The notes beneath the pieces are model-generated. The model searched no databases and was not told the origin of the DNA. It saw only the letters and a program-made list of their open reading frames with translations. Positions 13,510 to 20,343 of a stretch of DNA of 64,000 bases are shown piece by piece; positions within the stretch are counted from its first letter, which is position 1; every line of letters begins with the position of its first letter. The translations under genes were made by a program, and so were the position numbers. Origin of the DNA: a virus; IMG/VR virus record IMGVR_UViG_3300044623_000784, positions 1-64,000 of that record; one strand, written 5' to 3'.

Positions 13510-13515
13510 TAGTTT

Positions 13516-13653
13516 ATGAGCAAACGAGTTAAGAAGATTTATAAGTGTGTTGAATGTGAAACAATGATTACGATTGTAACCAAGGTTCACGAACTTCCAG
13601 AGTCAATAATCTGTCCTTGTGACAACGTAGCAGAAAGCCAGGGTGCAAAATGA
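13516..13653 (+). CDS. Zinc-ribbon microprotein, 45 aa
   Basis: 45 residues. YKCVECE and ICPCD form a four-cysteine ribbon behind a basic N-terminus (MSKRVKKI). Leaderless start. It overlaps the next gene by ATGA. Confidence 0.6.
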   Translation: MSKRVKKIYKCVECETMITIVTKVHELPESIICPCDNVAESQGAK

Positions 13654-13811
13654 GAAAGTCTAACAACAAAACCTCTCAGCATAAGATTAAGAGAGCAACA
13701 AAGAACAAGAAGAGAATACAGGATAAGCCTTATCTTTCTAAATTTGAACGCAAACAGCAACGGATCAGAGAAGAAATTATTCTTGGATCTTTACGCTCAG
13801 TCCCTAACTAG
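13650..13811 (+). CDS. Small highly basic protein, 53 aa
   Basis: 53 residues, with about one third Lys/Arg in the first 40. It probably binds nucleic acid. Start by ATGA overlap. No family recognised. Confidence 0.5.
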   Translation: MRKSNNKTSQHKIKRATKNKKRIQDKPYLSKFERKQQRIREEIILGSLRSVPN

Positions 13812-13968
13812 AACTGGAGATATTGTGGTAGATCAAGACGAAGTAAATAAAATATCAAAAGAAATAAAACGTTACATTATTAAACAACACATGAAAACAT
13901 ACTATCATTCTACTATTGGGATTTTATGCTTTCTTCTTGGAACATTCTTTGGCTTACTAATTAAATAA
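13744..13968 (+). CDS. Small C-terminally anchored membrane protein
   Basis: 74 residues if the TTG at 13744 is used. A membrane helix lies near the end (STIGILCFLLGTFFGLLI) behind a polar helical domain. It overlaps the previous gene by 68 nt and lacks a clear ribosome site, so the true start may be further in. It ends 6 nt before tRNA-Met. Confidence 0.45.
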   Translation: MNANSNGSEKKLFLDLYAQSLTRTGDIVVDQDEVNKISKEIKRYIIKQHMKTYYHSTIGILCFLLGTFFGLLIK

Positions 13969-13974
13969 GGACTA

Positions 13975-14052
13975 GCACCAGTAGCCAAGTTGGTTAAGGC
14001 ACCGAACTCATAATTCGGCTATTCGTAGGTTCAAGTCCTACCTGGTGTACCA
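13975..14052 (+). tRNA. tRNA-Met (CAT), CCA encoded
   Basis: Acceptor GCACCAG with CTGGTGT, D stem GCC/GGC, anticodon stem CCGAA/TTCGG with loop CTCATAA, T stem GTAGG/CCTAC. CCA is encoded at 14050-14052. The three G-C pairs of an initiator anticodon stem are missing, so it is elongator Met or an Ile tRNA with modified CAT. Confidence 0.92.
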
Positions 14053-14053
14053 T

Positions 14054-14125
14054 ACCTCTGTAACTCAGCGGAAGAGTAGCGGACTTCTAATCCGTTTGTC
14101 GCAGGTTCGATTCCTGCCAGGGGTA
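14054..14125 (+). tRNA. tRNA-Arg (TCT)
   Basis: Acceptor ACCTCTG with CAGGGGT, anticodon stem GCGGA/TCCGT with loop CTTCTAA, T stem GCAGG/CCTGC. It reads AGA, a codon used freely by these AT-rich genes. It follows tRNA-Met after 1 nt, so both come from one precursor. Confidence 0.92.
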
Positions 14126-14142
14126 CATGGTATAATTATATT

Positions 14143-14247
14143 GTGACAATATAGTCGCTGTATCTTTGTCGGGAAACTTTTTTATAGCGTGTTGCAACAC
14201 TATATTGTCCTTAACTTAAAGTCCTGGGTATGACTTAAAAACTACCC
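14143..14247 (+). ncRNA. Promoter-driven structured small RNA ending in a pseudoknot
   Basis: TATAAT (14131-14136) predicts a start at about 14143. GACAATATAG (14145-14154) pairs perfectly with CTATATTGTC (14200-14209), enclosing a second stem CGCTGTA (14156-14162) with TATAGCG (14183-14189). The RNA ends with pseudoknot copy 6. The only open frame is GTG ACA ATA stop, so it is non-coding. It faces the convergent thioredoxin gene, whose stop it overlaps. Confidence 0.55.
14219..14247 (+). ncRNA. H-type pseudoknot element, copy 6
   Basis: Stem 1 is AAGTC (14219-14223) with GACTT (14232-14236). Stem 2 is GGGTA (14226-14230) with TACCC (14243-14247), a compensated change from the GAGTA/TACTC of copy 1. 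The linker is AAAAAC. No + strand gene follows, so it must be at a 3' end. Confidence 0.78.
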
Positions 14248-14493
14248 AAATATAGATCTTATAACAGATTCTGGCTTAACTCCGCCAAGCATATTATGAT
14301 ACTCTCCATCAATAAGTGCAATGAATGTTGGAACAGACTGAACTCTATACTCTCTGACTAACTCAGTCTCCGCATCTACGTCAACCTTTGTATATTTTAT
14401 ATCTGGGTTATCGTTAATAAACCTTTCAATGACTGGAGCCATACTCTTGCATGGGTTACACCAATCTGCTGTAAAATGTAAAAGTTCTTTCAT
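14242..14493 (-). CDS. Thioredoxin-like protein
   Basis: 83 residues. FTADWCNPCK carries the redox pair Cys12/Cys15, with SVPTF giving the cis-proline, so a small active thioredoxin is likely. It could reduce the peroxidase at 12314 or a host enzyme. The ATG overlaps the stop of the upstream 43-residue gene. It is the last gene of a short leftward operon. Confidence 0.85.
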   Translation of the reverse strand: MKELLHFTADWCNPCKSMAPVIERFINDNPDIKYTKVDVDAETELVREYRVQSVPTFIALIDGEYHNMLGGVKPESVIRSIFG

Positions 14494-14621
14494 GGCTTTG
14501 GCTTATGCTTTACTTCATAAGGGGCAATCTTAGACTTGATGCGACCATCTTTATATAGTCTAACAATCCATCCATCTTTAATCTGAACAGGGTTAAAGGC
14601 TGCTGCTTTTTTCTTTGGCAT
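14490..14621 (-). CDS. Small basic protein, 43 aa
   Basis: 43 residues, Lys-rich (MPKKKAAAFNPVQIKDGWIV). The start overlaps the previous stop (TAATG) and the end overlaps the thioredoxin ATG, so it is a coupled three-gene operon. Function unknown. Confidence 0.6.
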   Translation of the reverse strand: MPKKKAAAFNPVQIKDGWIVRLYKDGRIKSKIAPYEVKHKPKP

Positions 14622-15061
14622 TACTTTGCCACCTTAAATGGAGAATCAACCCAACTATCTGATTTGGCAACTGGGATACAGTTAGGCACTGGCTTTCCGT
14701 CTGCACCTGGTTTCATTCCTCTTTGTACATATCCATCCCAGCAAGGTGCTGCTTTGCCCATTTGTGCATCATACATAGCCATAGCAACTTCTGAATCTTC
14801 AGGCTCAACCATTAGTGGTGGGATCTGTACATACATAGACATTGCACATGCAGTGTATAGTCTTGTTGCTTCCCATAATCCGCTTTCTTCTTGTTCAAAT
14901 AGTTGAATCATTACCGCAGGATTTTCTGCACTTGCTTCCATATAATATTCTGTTTCTGGATTACCAAGAGCGCCTTCATACATAACATGTACTACTTGCC
15001 CTATGTGTGTATCTCCTTCTCCACCGTGGGAGGTCATTGCGAAATCGCCTTCTTTTAACAT
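14621..15061 (-). CDS. Hypothetical phage protein with C-W-x-G-Y motif, 146 aa
   Basis: A beta-rich N-terminal half (residues 1-75) is followed by a C-terminal tail containing CWDGYVQRGMKPG...VPNC. That Cys-Trp...Pro-Asn-Cys block recurs in many actinophage structural or protease-linked proteins, and its role is unknown to me. TATACT (15068-15073) lies 6 nt before the ATG, so the gene is leaderless. Confidence 0.6.
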   Translation of the reverse strand: MLKEGDFAMTSHGGEGDTHIGQVVHVMYEGALGNPETEYYMEASAENPAVMIQLFEQEESGLWEATRLYTACAMSMYVQIPPLMVEPEDSEVAMAMYDAQMGKAAPCWDGYVQRGMKPGADGKPVPNCIPVAKSDSWVDSPFKVAK

Positions 15062-15078
15062 ATTAATAGTATACCATA

Positions 15079-15345
15079 TTAACCAGCAAGCCTATTATGA
15101 GTCCTTATCCTATGGCAATTGGCACAAACCACCTCACACTTTTCGATCTCTTTCTTAATAGCCTTCCAGGAAAAACCATCGTGGATCATTCTGGATATGT
15201 TATATTTCTTATCTCTTACATGATCAAAGTCTAAGATTATGTGGTTACCAACACCACAGTCTACACAGCCAGAATCCTCTTTTATCTTAGCAAGCATCTT
15301 CTTATACTGCTGCTTATTATAATGGTCTAACTCTTTGTCAGTCAT
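15079..15345 (-). CDS. HNH endonuclease-like protein
   Basis: 88 residues. CVDCG and CANCH form the zinc-binding knuckles, with LDFDHVRDKKYNIS supplying the catalytic His and CHRIRTHNR closing the HNH core. It is a small free-standing HNH enzyme. TATAAT lies 7 nt before the ATG. Confidence 0.8.
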   Translation of the reverse strand: MTDKELDHYNKQQYKKMLAKIKEDSGCVDCGVGNHIILDFDHVRDKKYNISRMIHDGFSWKAIKKEIEKCEVVCANCHRIRTHNRLAG

Positions 15346-15373
15346 TGCTATTATTATACCGTGAAAATATTAA

Positions 15374-15458
15374 GGCCCCACACAGGCAATTCACCTGACT
15401 TGCGCCACGGTCTCTATCCAATGGGTAACTAATCCATCACTAAGGTCCTGTGTGGGAC
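15374..15458 (-). ncRNA. Promoter-driven structured small RNA with a 10 bp closing stem
   Basis: TATAAT (15465-15470) predicts a start at 15458. The first bases, CCCACACAGG, pair with CCTGTGTGGG at the end (within 15374-15386), closing an 85 nt RNA. An alternative local hairpin CAGG/CCTG competes for the same 3' arm. The GC stem is followed by a U-rich tail, as in an intrinsic terminator. No reading frame and no tRNA fold are seen. It lies between PstS and the HNH gene. Confidence 0.5.
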
Positions 15459-15473
15459 ACTTCTATTATACTG

Positions 15474-16517
15474 CTACTTTGAACTTATTTCTGCTACTCT
15501 TGCCTTTGAAAACTTGAGCATAGCACTTCTGATTGGAGAGTAGCCAAGATCTTCAGCCTTCTTGCCACAGGTATCAAGCATAAAGTTAAAGAACTTTTTA
15601 ACGGAATCATTTTTTGAGTTCTTCTCTTTGTATGCTATACCGTATGTGAATGTTGATATGTTATAGGATAGTTTATTAGGGTTCTTGTAATTAATTTTAA
15701 CTACGCCACTCTTGTCTGGGACAAAGTCTCCAAGGAATACTGACGCTGCACTCACTGTTGGCTGTATAAACCTTCCAGCCTCATTCTCAACAGAGACTGT
15801 CTTTAGTCCTCTTGCATATGATATCTCATTGTATCCAATAGATCCATTTGTAGTTCCTTGTACCATTGCAATTCCATGAGACCCAGAAGCGCTGGTCATA
15901 TAACTCTTAGATATATCTCCAGGGAATGCAGTACCAAAGTTTTTATTCCCTGGTTTGTTCCATATAGTTGGAGCAACTGCATTAAGGTATGAGGTAAAAA
16001 CTTCTGAAGTTCCAGAACCATCAACACGGTATACAACTCTAATCTTTGTTGCTGGTATCTTAGGTAGTTTTCCTGATATAAGGTTTTCTTTTAATATCTG
16101 TGGGTCGTTCCACATTGTTATTTGTCCCGCAAAAACTTTAGCAAGGGTATCTTTACTCATCTTGATAGTAACTTTATATCCATCAAGTTTGTAGATAATT
16201 CCAATTGGCCCTGCTACCAATGGAACATATACAAACTCTTTTGATGGCTTTACTTCTGTACCAGAGTAAGGAACATCTGACATAGCAAAGTCTGTTACTC
16301 CATTTGAAAACATATTCTTTCCAGCACCTGATCCAGATGCTCCATATACAACAGAATCTCCTGTTGATTTCATAAATTCGACCCTGCATCTGTCTATAAA
16401 GTTAGCAGCAAATGTGGATCCAGCACCTTGAAGGTTGTCAGCATGTGAAGGGGTAATAAAAAAAGCATTAGCAAATATGGCTAATGCTACTGGTAAAGCA
16501 ATGAATTTAAATTTCAT
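15474..16517 (-). CDS. pstS: Phosphate ABC transporter substrate-binding protein PstS
   Basis: 347 residues. The signal peptide is MKFKFIALPVALAIFANAFF...SHA. Phosphate-binding blocks follow: GAGSTFAANF, YGASGSGAGK, DFAMSD and GSGTSEVFTSYL. PstS captures phosphate outside the membrane for the PstCAB transporter, and phages that carry it are thought to boost phosphate uptake. No other pst gene is present. The start at 16517 is fixed by TATACT (16524-16529) 6 nt upstream; an in-frame extension to 16679 lies upstream of that promoter. Confidence 0.92.
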   Translation of the reverse strand: MKFKFIALPVALAIFANAFFITPSHADNLQGAGSTFAANFIDRCRVEFMKSTGDSVVYGASGSGAGKNMFSNGVTDFAMSDVPYSGTEVKPSKEFVYVPLVAGPIGIIYKLDGYKVTIKMSKDTLAKVFAGQITMWNDPQILKENLISGKLPKIPATKIRVVYRVDGSGTSEVFTSYLNAVAPTIWNKPGNKNFGTAFPGDISKSYMTSASGSHGIAMVQGTTNGSIGYNEISYARGLKTVSVENEAGRFIQPTVSAASVFLGDFVPDKSGVVKINYKNPNKLSYNISTFTYGIAYKEKNSKNDSVKKFFNFMLDTCGKKAEDLGYSPIRSAMLKFSKARVAEISSK

Positions 16518-16592
16518 ACTTACAGTATATATGACAAGGCTATAAACTTTTGTTATAATTGGTAAACTAAGAATTAAATTTAGATGAATAAT

Positions 16593-16618
16593 GAGCAGTT
16601 TATGGACTTGCTCAGGTC
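16593..16618 (-). ncRNA. H-type pseudoknot element, copy 7
   Basis: On the - strand, stem 1 is GAC (16616-16618) with GTC (16605-16607). Stem 2 is GAGCA (16609-16613) with TGCTC (16593-16597). Loop 1 is CT and the linker CATAAAC. It lies upstream of the PstS promoter, so it is outside the PstS leader. Confidence 0.72.
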
Positions 16619-16695
16619 TCCCAGGGTGCGACCCTGGCTTGTCCGTACTCAGCAATAAGGTTGCTAAAAGCAACTGCATGTATCATGACGGAATA
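16593..16695 (-). ncRNA. Structured small RNA ending in a pseudoknot
   Basis: TATAAT (16702-16707) follows directly on the Hsp20 stop codon and predicts a start near 16695. The RNA contains the hairpin GTTGCT/AGCAAC around 16660-16675 and a perfect CCAGGGT/ACCCTGG hairpin (about 16620-16636), then pseudoknot copy 7. The PstS promoter lies beyond its end. It may be an independent small RNA or the Hsp20 3' region. Confidence 0.5.
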
Positions 16696-16707
16696 CTATC
16701 TATTATA

Positions 16708-17124
16708 CTATTTAATTTTAATAGATTTTGGCTTTTTGTCTTCAGGAACAATGCGTACAACATTTACATGTAGCATACCATCCTTTAGTTCTGCAGAAGT
16801 TACTTCCATGTACTCTCCCAGTGCAAAAGATCTTACAAACTTTCTTCCTGCGATTCCCTTGTGAACTACCTCTGCATCTGTCACTTCAACAATCTCACCC
16901 TTGATGATCAGTGTTCCATTATCTACTGAAACATCAATATCGTCTTTTGAAAAACCAGCGACAGCCAGTGAAATCTTGTATGTATCTTCATCTAGTTTGA
17001 TTAGATCATACGGAGGGTATGACTGTGAGTTTGTTTTATGTGCTGTATTTAGGCGACTCAACTCTCTGTTGAAGCCAATAAAAAAAGGATCATTGAATAG
17101 ATCCATAGCGTACTTTGTTACCAT
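16708..17124 (-). CDS. Small heat-shock protein (Hsp20/IbpA-like)
   Basis: 138 residues. The alpha-crystallin domain spans about residues 38-130 (YPPYDLIKLDEDTYKISLAV, AGFSKDDIDV, GTLIIKGE), with a short basic tail. The start has GAAAGGGG 6 nt upstream and a 50 nt leader from TATAAT (17180-17185), so unlike many neighbours this message has a leader. Phage Hsp20 proteins are common in cyanophages and may aid virion protein folding. Confidence 0.9.
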   Translation of the reverse strand: MVTKYAMDLFNDPFFIGFNRELSRLNTAHKTNSQSYPPYDLIKLDEDTYKISLAVAGFSKDDIDVSVDNGTLIIKGEIVEVTDAEVVHKGIAGRKFVRSFALGEYMEVTSAELKDGMLHVNVVRIVPEDKKPKSIKIK

Positions 17125-17180
17125 GTTATTCCCCTTTCAAGCGAATAAGTTAATTCCCCCCATTTGGGCAGGTATAAATA

Positions 17181-18023
17181 TTATATCATATTGTATATAG
17201 ACTCAGCAATATGGATTTGTTGATGAAATCCCCAATGACCAGGGGGCCAATAGGCGTAGTCTGCTGCGTTATCAAAAAACTCATTATCAGAAAACTCTAA
17301 ATGGCATCCAATGTTTTTTGGTATTTTACTATTTAAGTAGGCGCTCTCAAAATATGTATCAGTAAAATCTTTAAAAGAGTATGGTTCTAAAGTTGAATCA
17401 TTATAATAGGTCCATAATAATTTTATGTTATTGGATTCGCAATATTGAATAAATATTTTTAAAAATAAAATATTATAAAAAATTCCAAATTCTTCGGGCA
17501 AAACATTTTCTGCCATATGGGGCTCTTTAGAAAACTTTTCAATTAATTTGTTTGAAAGCATTGCTTTTCCTATATTTTCTCTAGACTCTGAGTCATTGTC
17601 TTTTTTGTCATTCATTACTGTAAAATTTATTAAGGGAACCTCAATCCTTGCTATTGGGAATACTGCAAATATATATTCAGGATGGTGAAATTCTTTAAAA
17701 AACTGAAATGCTTTAATTATTTGTGCTTGCATTCCTTCTCCACCTTTTGCTAAATTAACATAATCTTTATTCATTTTTTCTGATATTAGGTAAGGCCATG
17801 TCAGTTCTATAGGCATTCCATGTCCTTCTGTTTGAGAGCATCCCAAAGTTAAAATTTTTTGATTGTTAAACTCATCACATCTATATCCTTGAGAGTTTAG
17901 TTTATACTCAATTAAAACAGAATCTGCTTCTATTTTAGGAATACCATTATTACTCATTTCTTTTAAAGATCTATTAACAAAAATATTTGGTATTGTCTTT
18001 GGTGTGTATTTTTTATTAATCAT
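17181..18023 (-). CDS. SGNH/GDSL hydrolase-like protein 1
   Basis: 280 residues. LTLGCSQTEG places the block I serine at 63, Gly in AKGGEG fits block II, and PPGHWGFHQQIH near the end gives the catalytic His. SGNH enzymes remove or transfer acyl groups on sugars and lipids. Two paralogues follow upstream (18105 and 20324) around a carbamoyltransferase. No signal peptide, so it acts inside the cell. AT-rich even for this phage, a sign of recent transfer. Confidence 0.7.
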   Translation of the reverse strand: MINKKYTPKTIPNIFVNRSLKEMSNNGIPKIEADSVLIEYKLNSQGYRCDEFNNQKILTLGCSQTEGHGMPIELTWPYLISEKMNKDYVNLAKGGEGMQAQIIKAFQFFKEFHHPEYIFAVFPIARIEVPLINFTVMNDKKDNDSESRENIGKAMLSNKLIEKFSKEPHMAENVLPEEFGIFYNILFLKIFIQYCESNNIKLLWTYYNDSTLEPYSFKDFTDTYFESAYLNSKIPKNIGCHLEFSDNEFFDNAADYAYWPPGHWGFHQQIHIAESIYNMI

Positions 18024-18043
18024 TAAACTATCCTATCACTCTA

Positions 18044-18097
18044 TTAGTAAATATATTTATCTTTAAATATTTTCTTTTTTTTAAACTTAAACAGCAT
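18044..18097 (-). CDS. Possible Lys/Tyr-rich microprotein, 17 aa
   Basis: A 17-codon frame with six consecutive basic or aromatic blocks (FKFKKKKIFKDKYIY). It sits just before an SGNH gene, as does the 27-residue frame at 21292-21375 of similar composition. It may be a leader peptide or chance in AT-rich DNA. Confidence 0.3.
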   Translation of the reverse strand: MLFKFKKKKIFKDKYIY

Positions 18098-18104
18098 GTA
18101 TAGC

Positions 18105-18944
18105 CTAACTTTTCTTATTATTTTTTTCATTTTCCCTCGCTTCGTAAAATTTTTCTGCCCAGTACCTATGGAATACCAGCCCTTTGTGTCCATCATTTTT
18201 GGTCAGGTTGTATTTAACGGTTTTTGTTTTATCTTCATGCTGTTCAAAAATTTTTTTTATATTTAACTCCATATTTTTTATATCTAAAGAAATAAATTTT
18301 TTAAATTCATATTCTTTAAAGATGTCTTCTTCATCACCAAACCATGTAGACCAAAATAGTTTTGTATTGGATGCAGAGCAAAATGATTCTAGCAGTCTCA
18401 AACATATCACTGAGTTTCCATGTGCATTTACAAACTCTGCATCCGTAAAGTTATTTTCATCCGCCCGAATATTGTTTAGAAAAAATGAGTTTTCAGTGTC
18501 AGCAGTATGTTTATGACTGTATAAAATAGTTCTATATGTTTCTGGAATTAAAAAATATATTTCATCTGGCACACCGAAGTTATCTACATACTGCATTAAT
18601 TTTAGAATTTGTATTGTTATTCCATCACCTATACTTGCAATATTATAATATCCACTGACGCTTTCTTTTTCTTTTATTTTTTTATAAAGGATGTATGCCC
18701 ATGCTTCGTCTAGCCCATGGTTAGATCCTTGTGTTTCAGAACACCCCATAAAAAGTATGTGCTTTCCGTTGTGTGTGTCTATAAAATTATCGCACCTAAA
18801 TCCAAAAGAGTTAAAATCATCAAGCATACTTTCTGGATAGTTTTTTCTAAAATCTAAATCAGTCTCACCCATTGTATTAAATATAAGATCTTTATTATTT
18901 AAAAATAAATCTTTAACTATCTTATGATATAATCTTTTTGTCAT
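18105..18944 (-). CDS. SGNH/GDSL hydrolase-like protein 2
   Basis: 279 residues. LFMGCSETQG carries the block I serine at 69, and DGHKGLVFH near the end carries the His. The middle is poorly conserved with the two paralogues. The start overlaps the end of the carbamoyltransferase gene by 23 nt, so the two are co-translated. Substrate unknown. Confidence 0.65.
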   Translation of the reverse strand: MTKRLYHKIVKDLFLNNKDLIFNTMGETDLDFRKNYPESMLDDFNSFGFRCDNFIDTHNGKHILFMGCSETQGSNHGLDEAWAYILYKKIKEKESVSGYYNIASIGDGITIQILKLMQYVDNFGVPDEIYFLIPETYRTILYSHKHTADTENSFFLNNIRADENNFTDAEFVNAHGNSVICLRLLESFCSASNTKLFWSTWFGDEEDIFKEYEFKKFISLDIKNMELNIKKIFEQHEDKTKTVKYNLTKNDGHKGLVFHRYWAEKFYEARENEKNNKKS

Positions 18945-20343
18945 AGTTTAACTCCCAACTACCTATATCATGTTCATCATTTAGTAGTGGTTGCCCTTTA
19001 ATGTTTAAACTAGTATTAAGAAGTATCGGAACACCAGTTTGTAAATAAAATTTATTCAAAACCCTGTATAGCCCTGGGTGCTGTTCTTTTGTAACTGTTT
19101 GAACTCTTGATGTGCCGTCTGCGTGTACCACAGAGGGGATCTTGTCAGGCTGCAGGCACTTAACTGTGTACTGCATATAAGGACTCTCAAAGTCCATATC
19201 AAACCATTTGGAGGCATGCTCTGCCATAACTACTGGGGCAAAGGGTCTAAAAAGTTCTCTCTGTTTAATTAGATTTACCTTGTCTTTAATTGATGGATCT
19301 CTTGGGTCCGCAAGTATACTTCTATTTCCTAATGCTCTTGGGCCATACTCTGCTCTTCCTGTTGCTACTGCTACGATTCCGTCTTTCAATATGCCGTCCA
19401 AAATTTTCTGAACAGGGTACTCTCCACCAAGGTCATAGCCAAGATAAGGAGTCTTCCAATCAAGATGCTTTCCATATAGGGCTGCTGATGCGCCTAAAGA
19501 ACTACCAGCATCACCAGGGTTAGGCATGATCCAAATCATATCAAATATTTTCCACAGCAGTGTATTTGCGGATGAGTTTAGTGCACATCCACCCATGAAT
19601 ACTAAATTATTTTTGCCAGTTAAACTTTTTGCCATACGCATGAATTGATTTAGCCTTTGCTCGTATACCATTTGTACTGCTGCTGCTATATCAAACTTAT
19701 CTTGTTCTGAAACCCAACCCCAGTCAGTTATTCCTTTATGAAAATTATATTTTTGTTTATCATAACTTGGGAAATATTCGTCTACTTTTTTATAATACTT
19801 TTGCCAGTCTCCATAGGCAGCCATCCCCATCATAATATATTCTTCTTGATTTGGCATTAAGCCTATTAGTTGTGTGAATGCTGAATAGAATAGTCCGAAA
19901 CTTACTGGATAGTTTTGTTTATACTTTAGTTTAATCTTGTCGCCTTCACCAACCCAAATTGTGGAGGTATTGTATTCACCCATAGCATCTAAAACAACAA
20001 TTACAGCATCGTTGAACAAACTCGTATAGTATCCTGCTGCTGCATGAGAATAGTGGTGGCTAAAGGATTTTCTAGGTATTCCTTCAATATTAAACTGTGG
20101 TTTCCAGTCTCCAGATCCACCCCTTAAAGCCAGTCTAGAGGCCTTTAGAAGAGGTTTCTCGTAGTATGCTATAGCATTAGGGGTGCCGTACTGCAAAGCA
20201 TTAGTGATTAAACTATCATTCACATACCAATCATTTTTTTGCTTACTATACCTTTCAGCATGTCCAGCAAAAAGTATCTCTCCATCTTTAATTAAAGAGA
20301 CAGATGCGTCGTGAGAGGTTTCGTTAATTCCAAGGATTATCAT
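18922..20343 (-). CDS. Carbamoyltransferase (NodU/TobZ family)
   Basis: 473 residues. GINETSHDAS opens the Kae1-like ATPase domain, SHHYSHAAAGY is the metal-binding histidine block, and VVLDAMGEYNT is the nucleotide site. FMGGCALNSSAN, then EYGPRALGNRSILADPR, then LLNTSLNIKGQPL belong to the YrdC-like C-terminal part. The family moves a carbamoyl group from carbamoyl phosphate to a hydroxyl of a sugar or antibiotic. The start at 20343 overlaps the SGNH gene upstream by 20 nt. With three SGNH proteins around it, a glycan-decorating cassette is likely. Confidence 0.88.
   Translation of the reverse strand: MIILGINETSHDASVSLIKDGEILFAGHAERYSKQKNDWYVNDSLITNALQYGTPNAIAYYEKPLLKASRLALRGGSGDWKPQFNIEGIPRKSFSHHYSHAAAGYYTSLFNDAVIVVLDAMGEYNTSTIWVGEGDKIKLKYKQNYPVSFGLFYSAFTQLIGLMPNQEEYIMMGMAAYGDWQKYYKKVDEYFPSYDKQKYNFHKGITDWGWVSEQDKFDIAAAVQMVYEQRLNQFMRMAKSLTGKNNLVFMGGCALNSSANTLLWKIFDMIWIMPNPGDAGSSLGASAALYGKHLDWKTPYLGYDLGGEYPVQKILDGILKDGIVAVATGRAEYGPRALGNRSILADPRDPSIKDKVNLIKQRELFRPFAPVVMAEHASKWFDMDFESPYMQYTVKCLQPDKIPSVVHADGTSRVQTVTKEQHPGLYRVLNKFYLQTGVPILLNTSLNIKGQPLLNDEHDIGSWELNYDKKIIS

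Noticed and set aside
15374-15458. tRNA or tRNA-like gene
   Set aside because: The closing stem is 10 bp and no T-arm or 7 nt anticodon loop of standard form can be drawn on either strand.
16554-16680. + strand TATAAT at 16554 driving a small gene at 16591 or 16661
   Set aside because: The frames there have no ribosome site and lie antisense to the structured - strand RNA.
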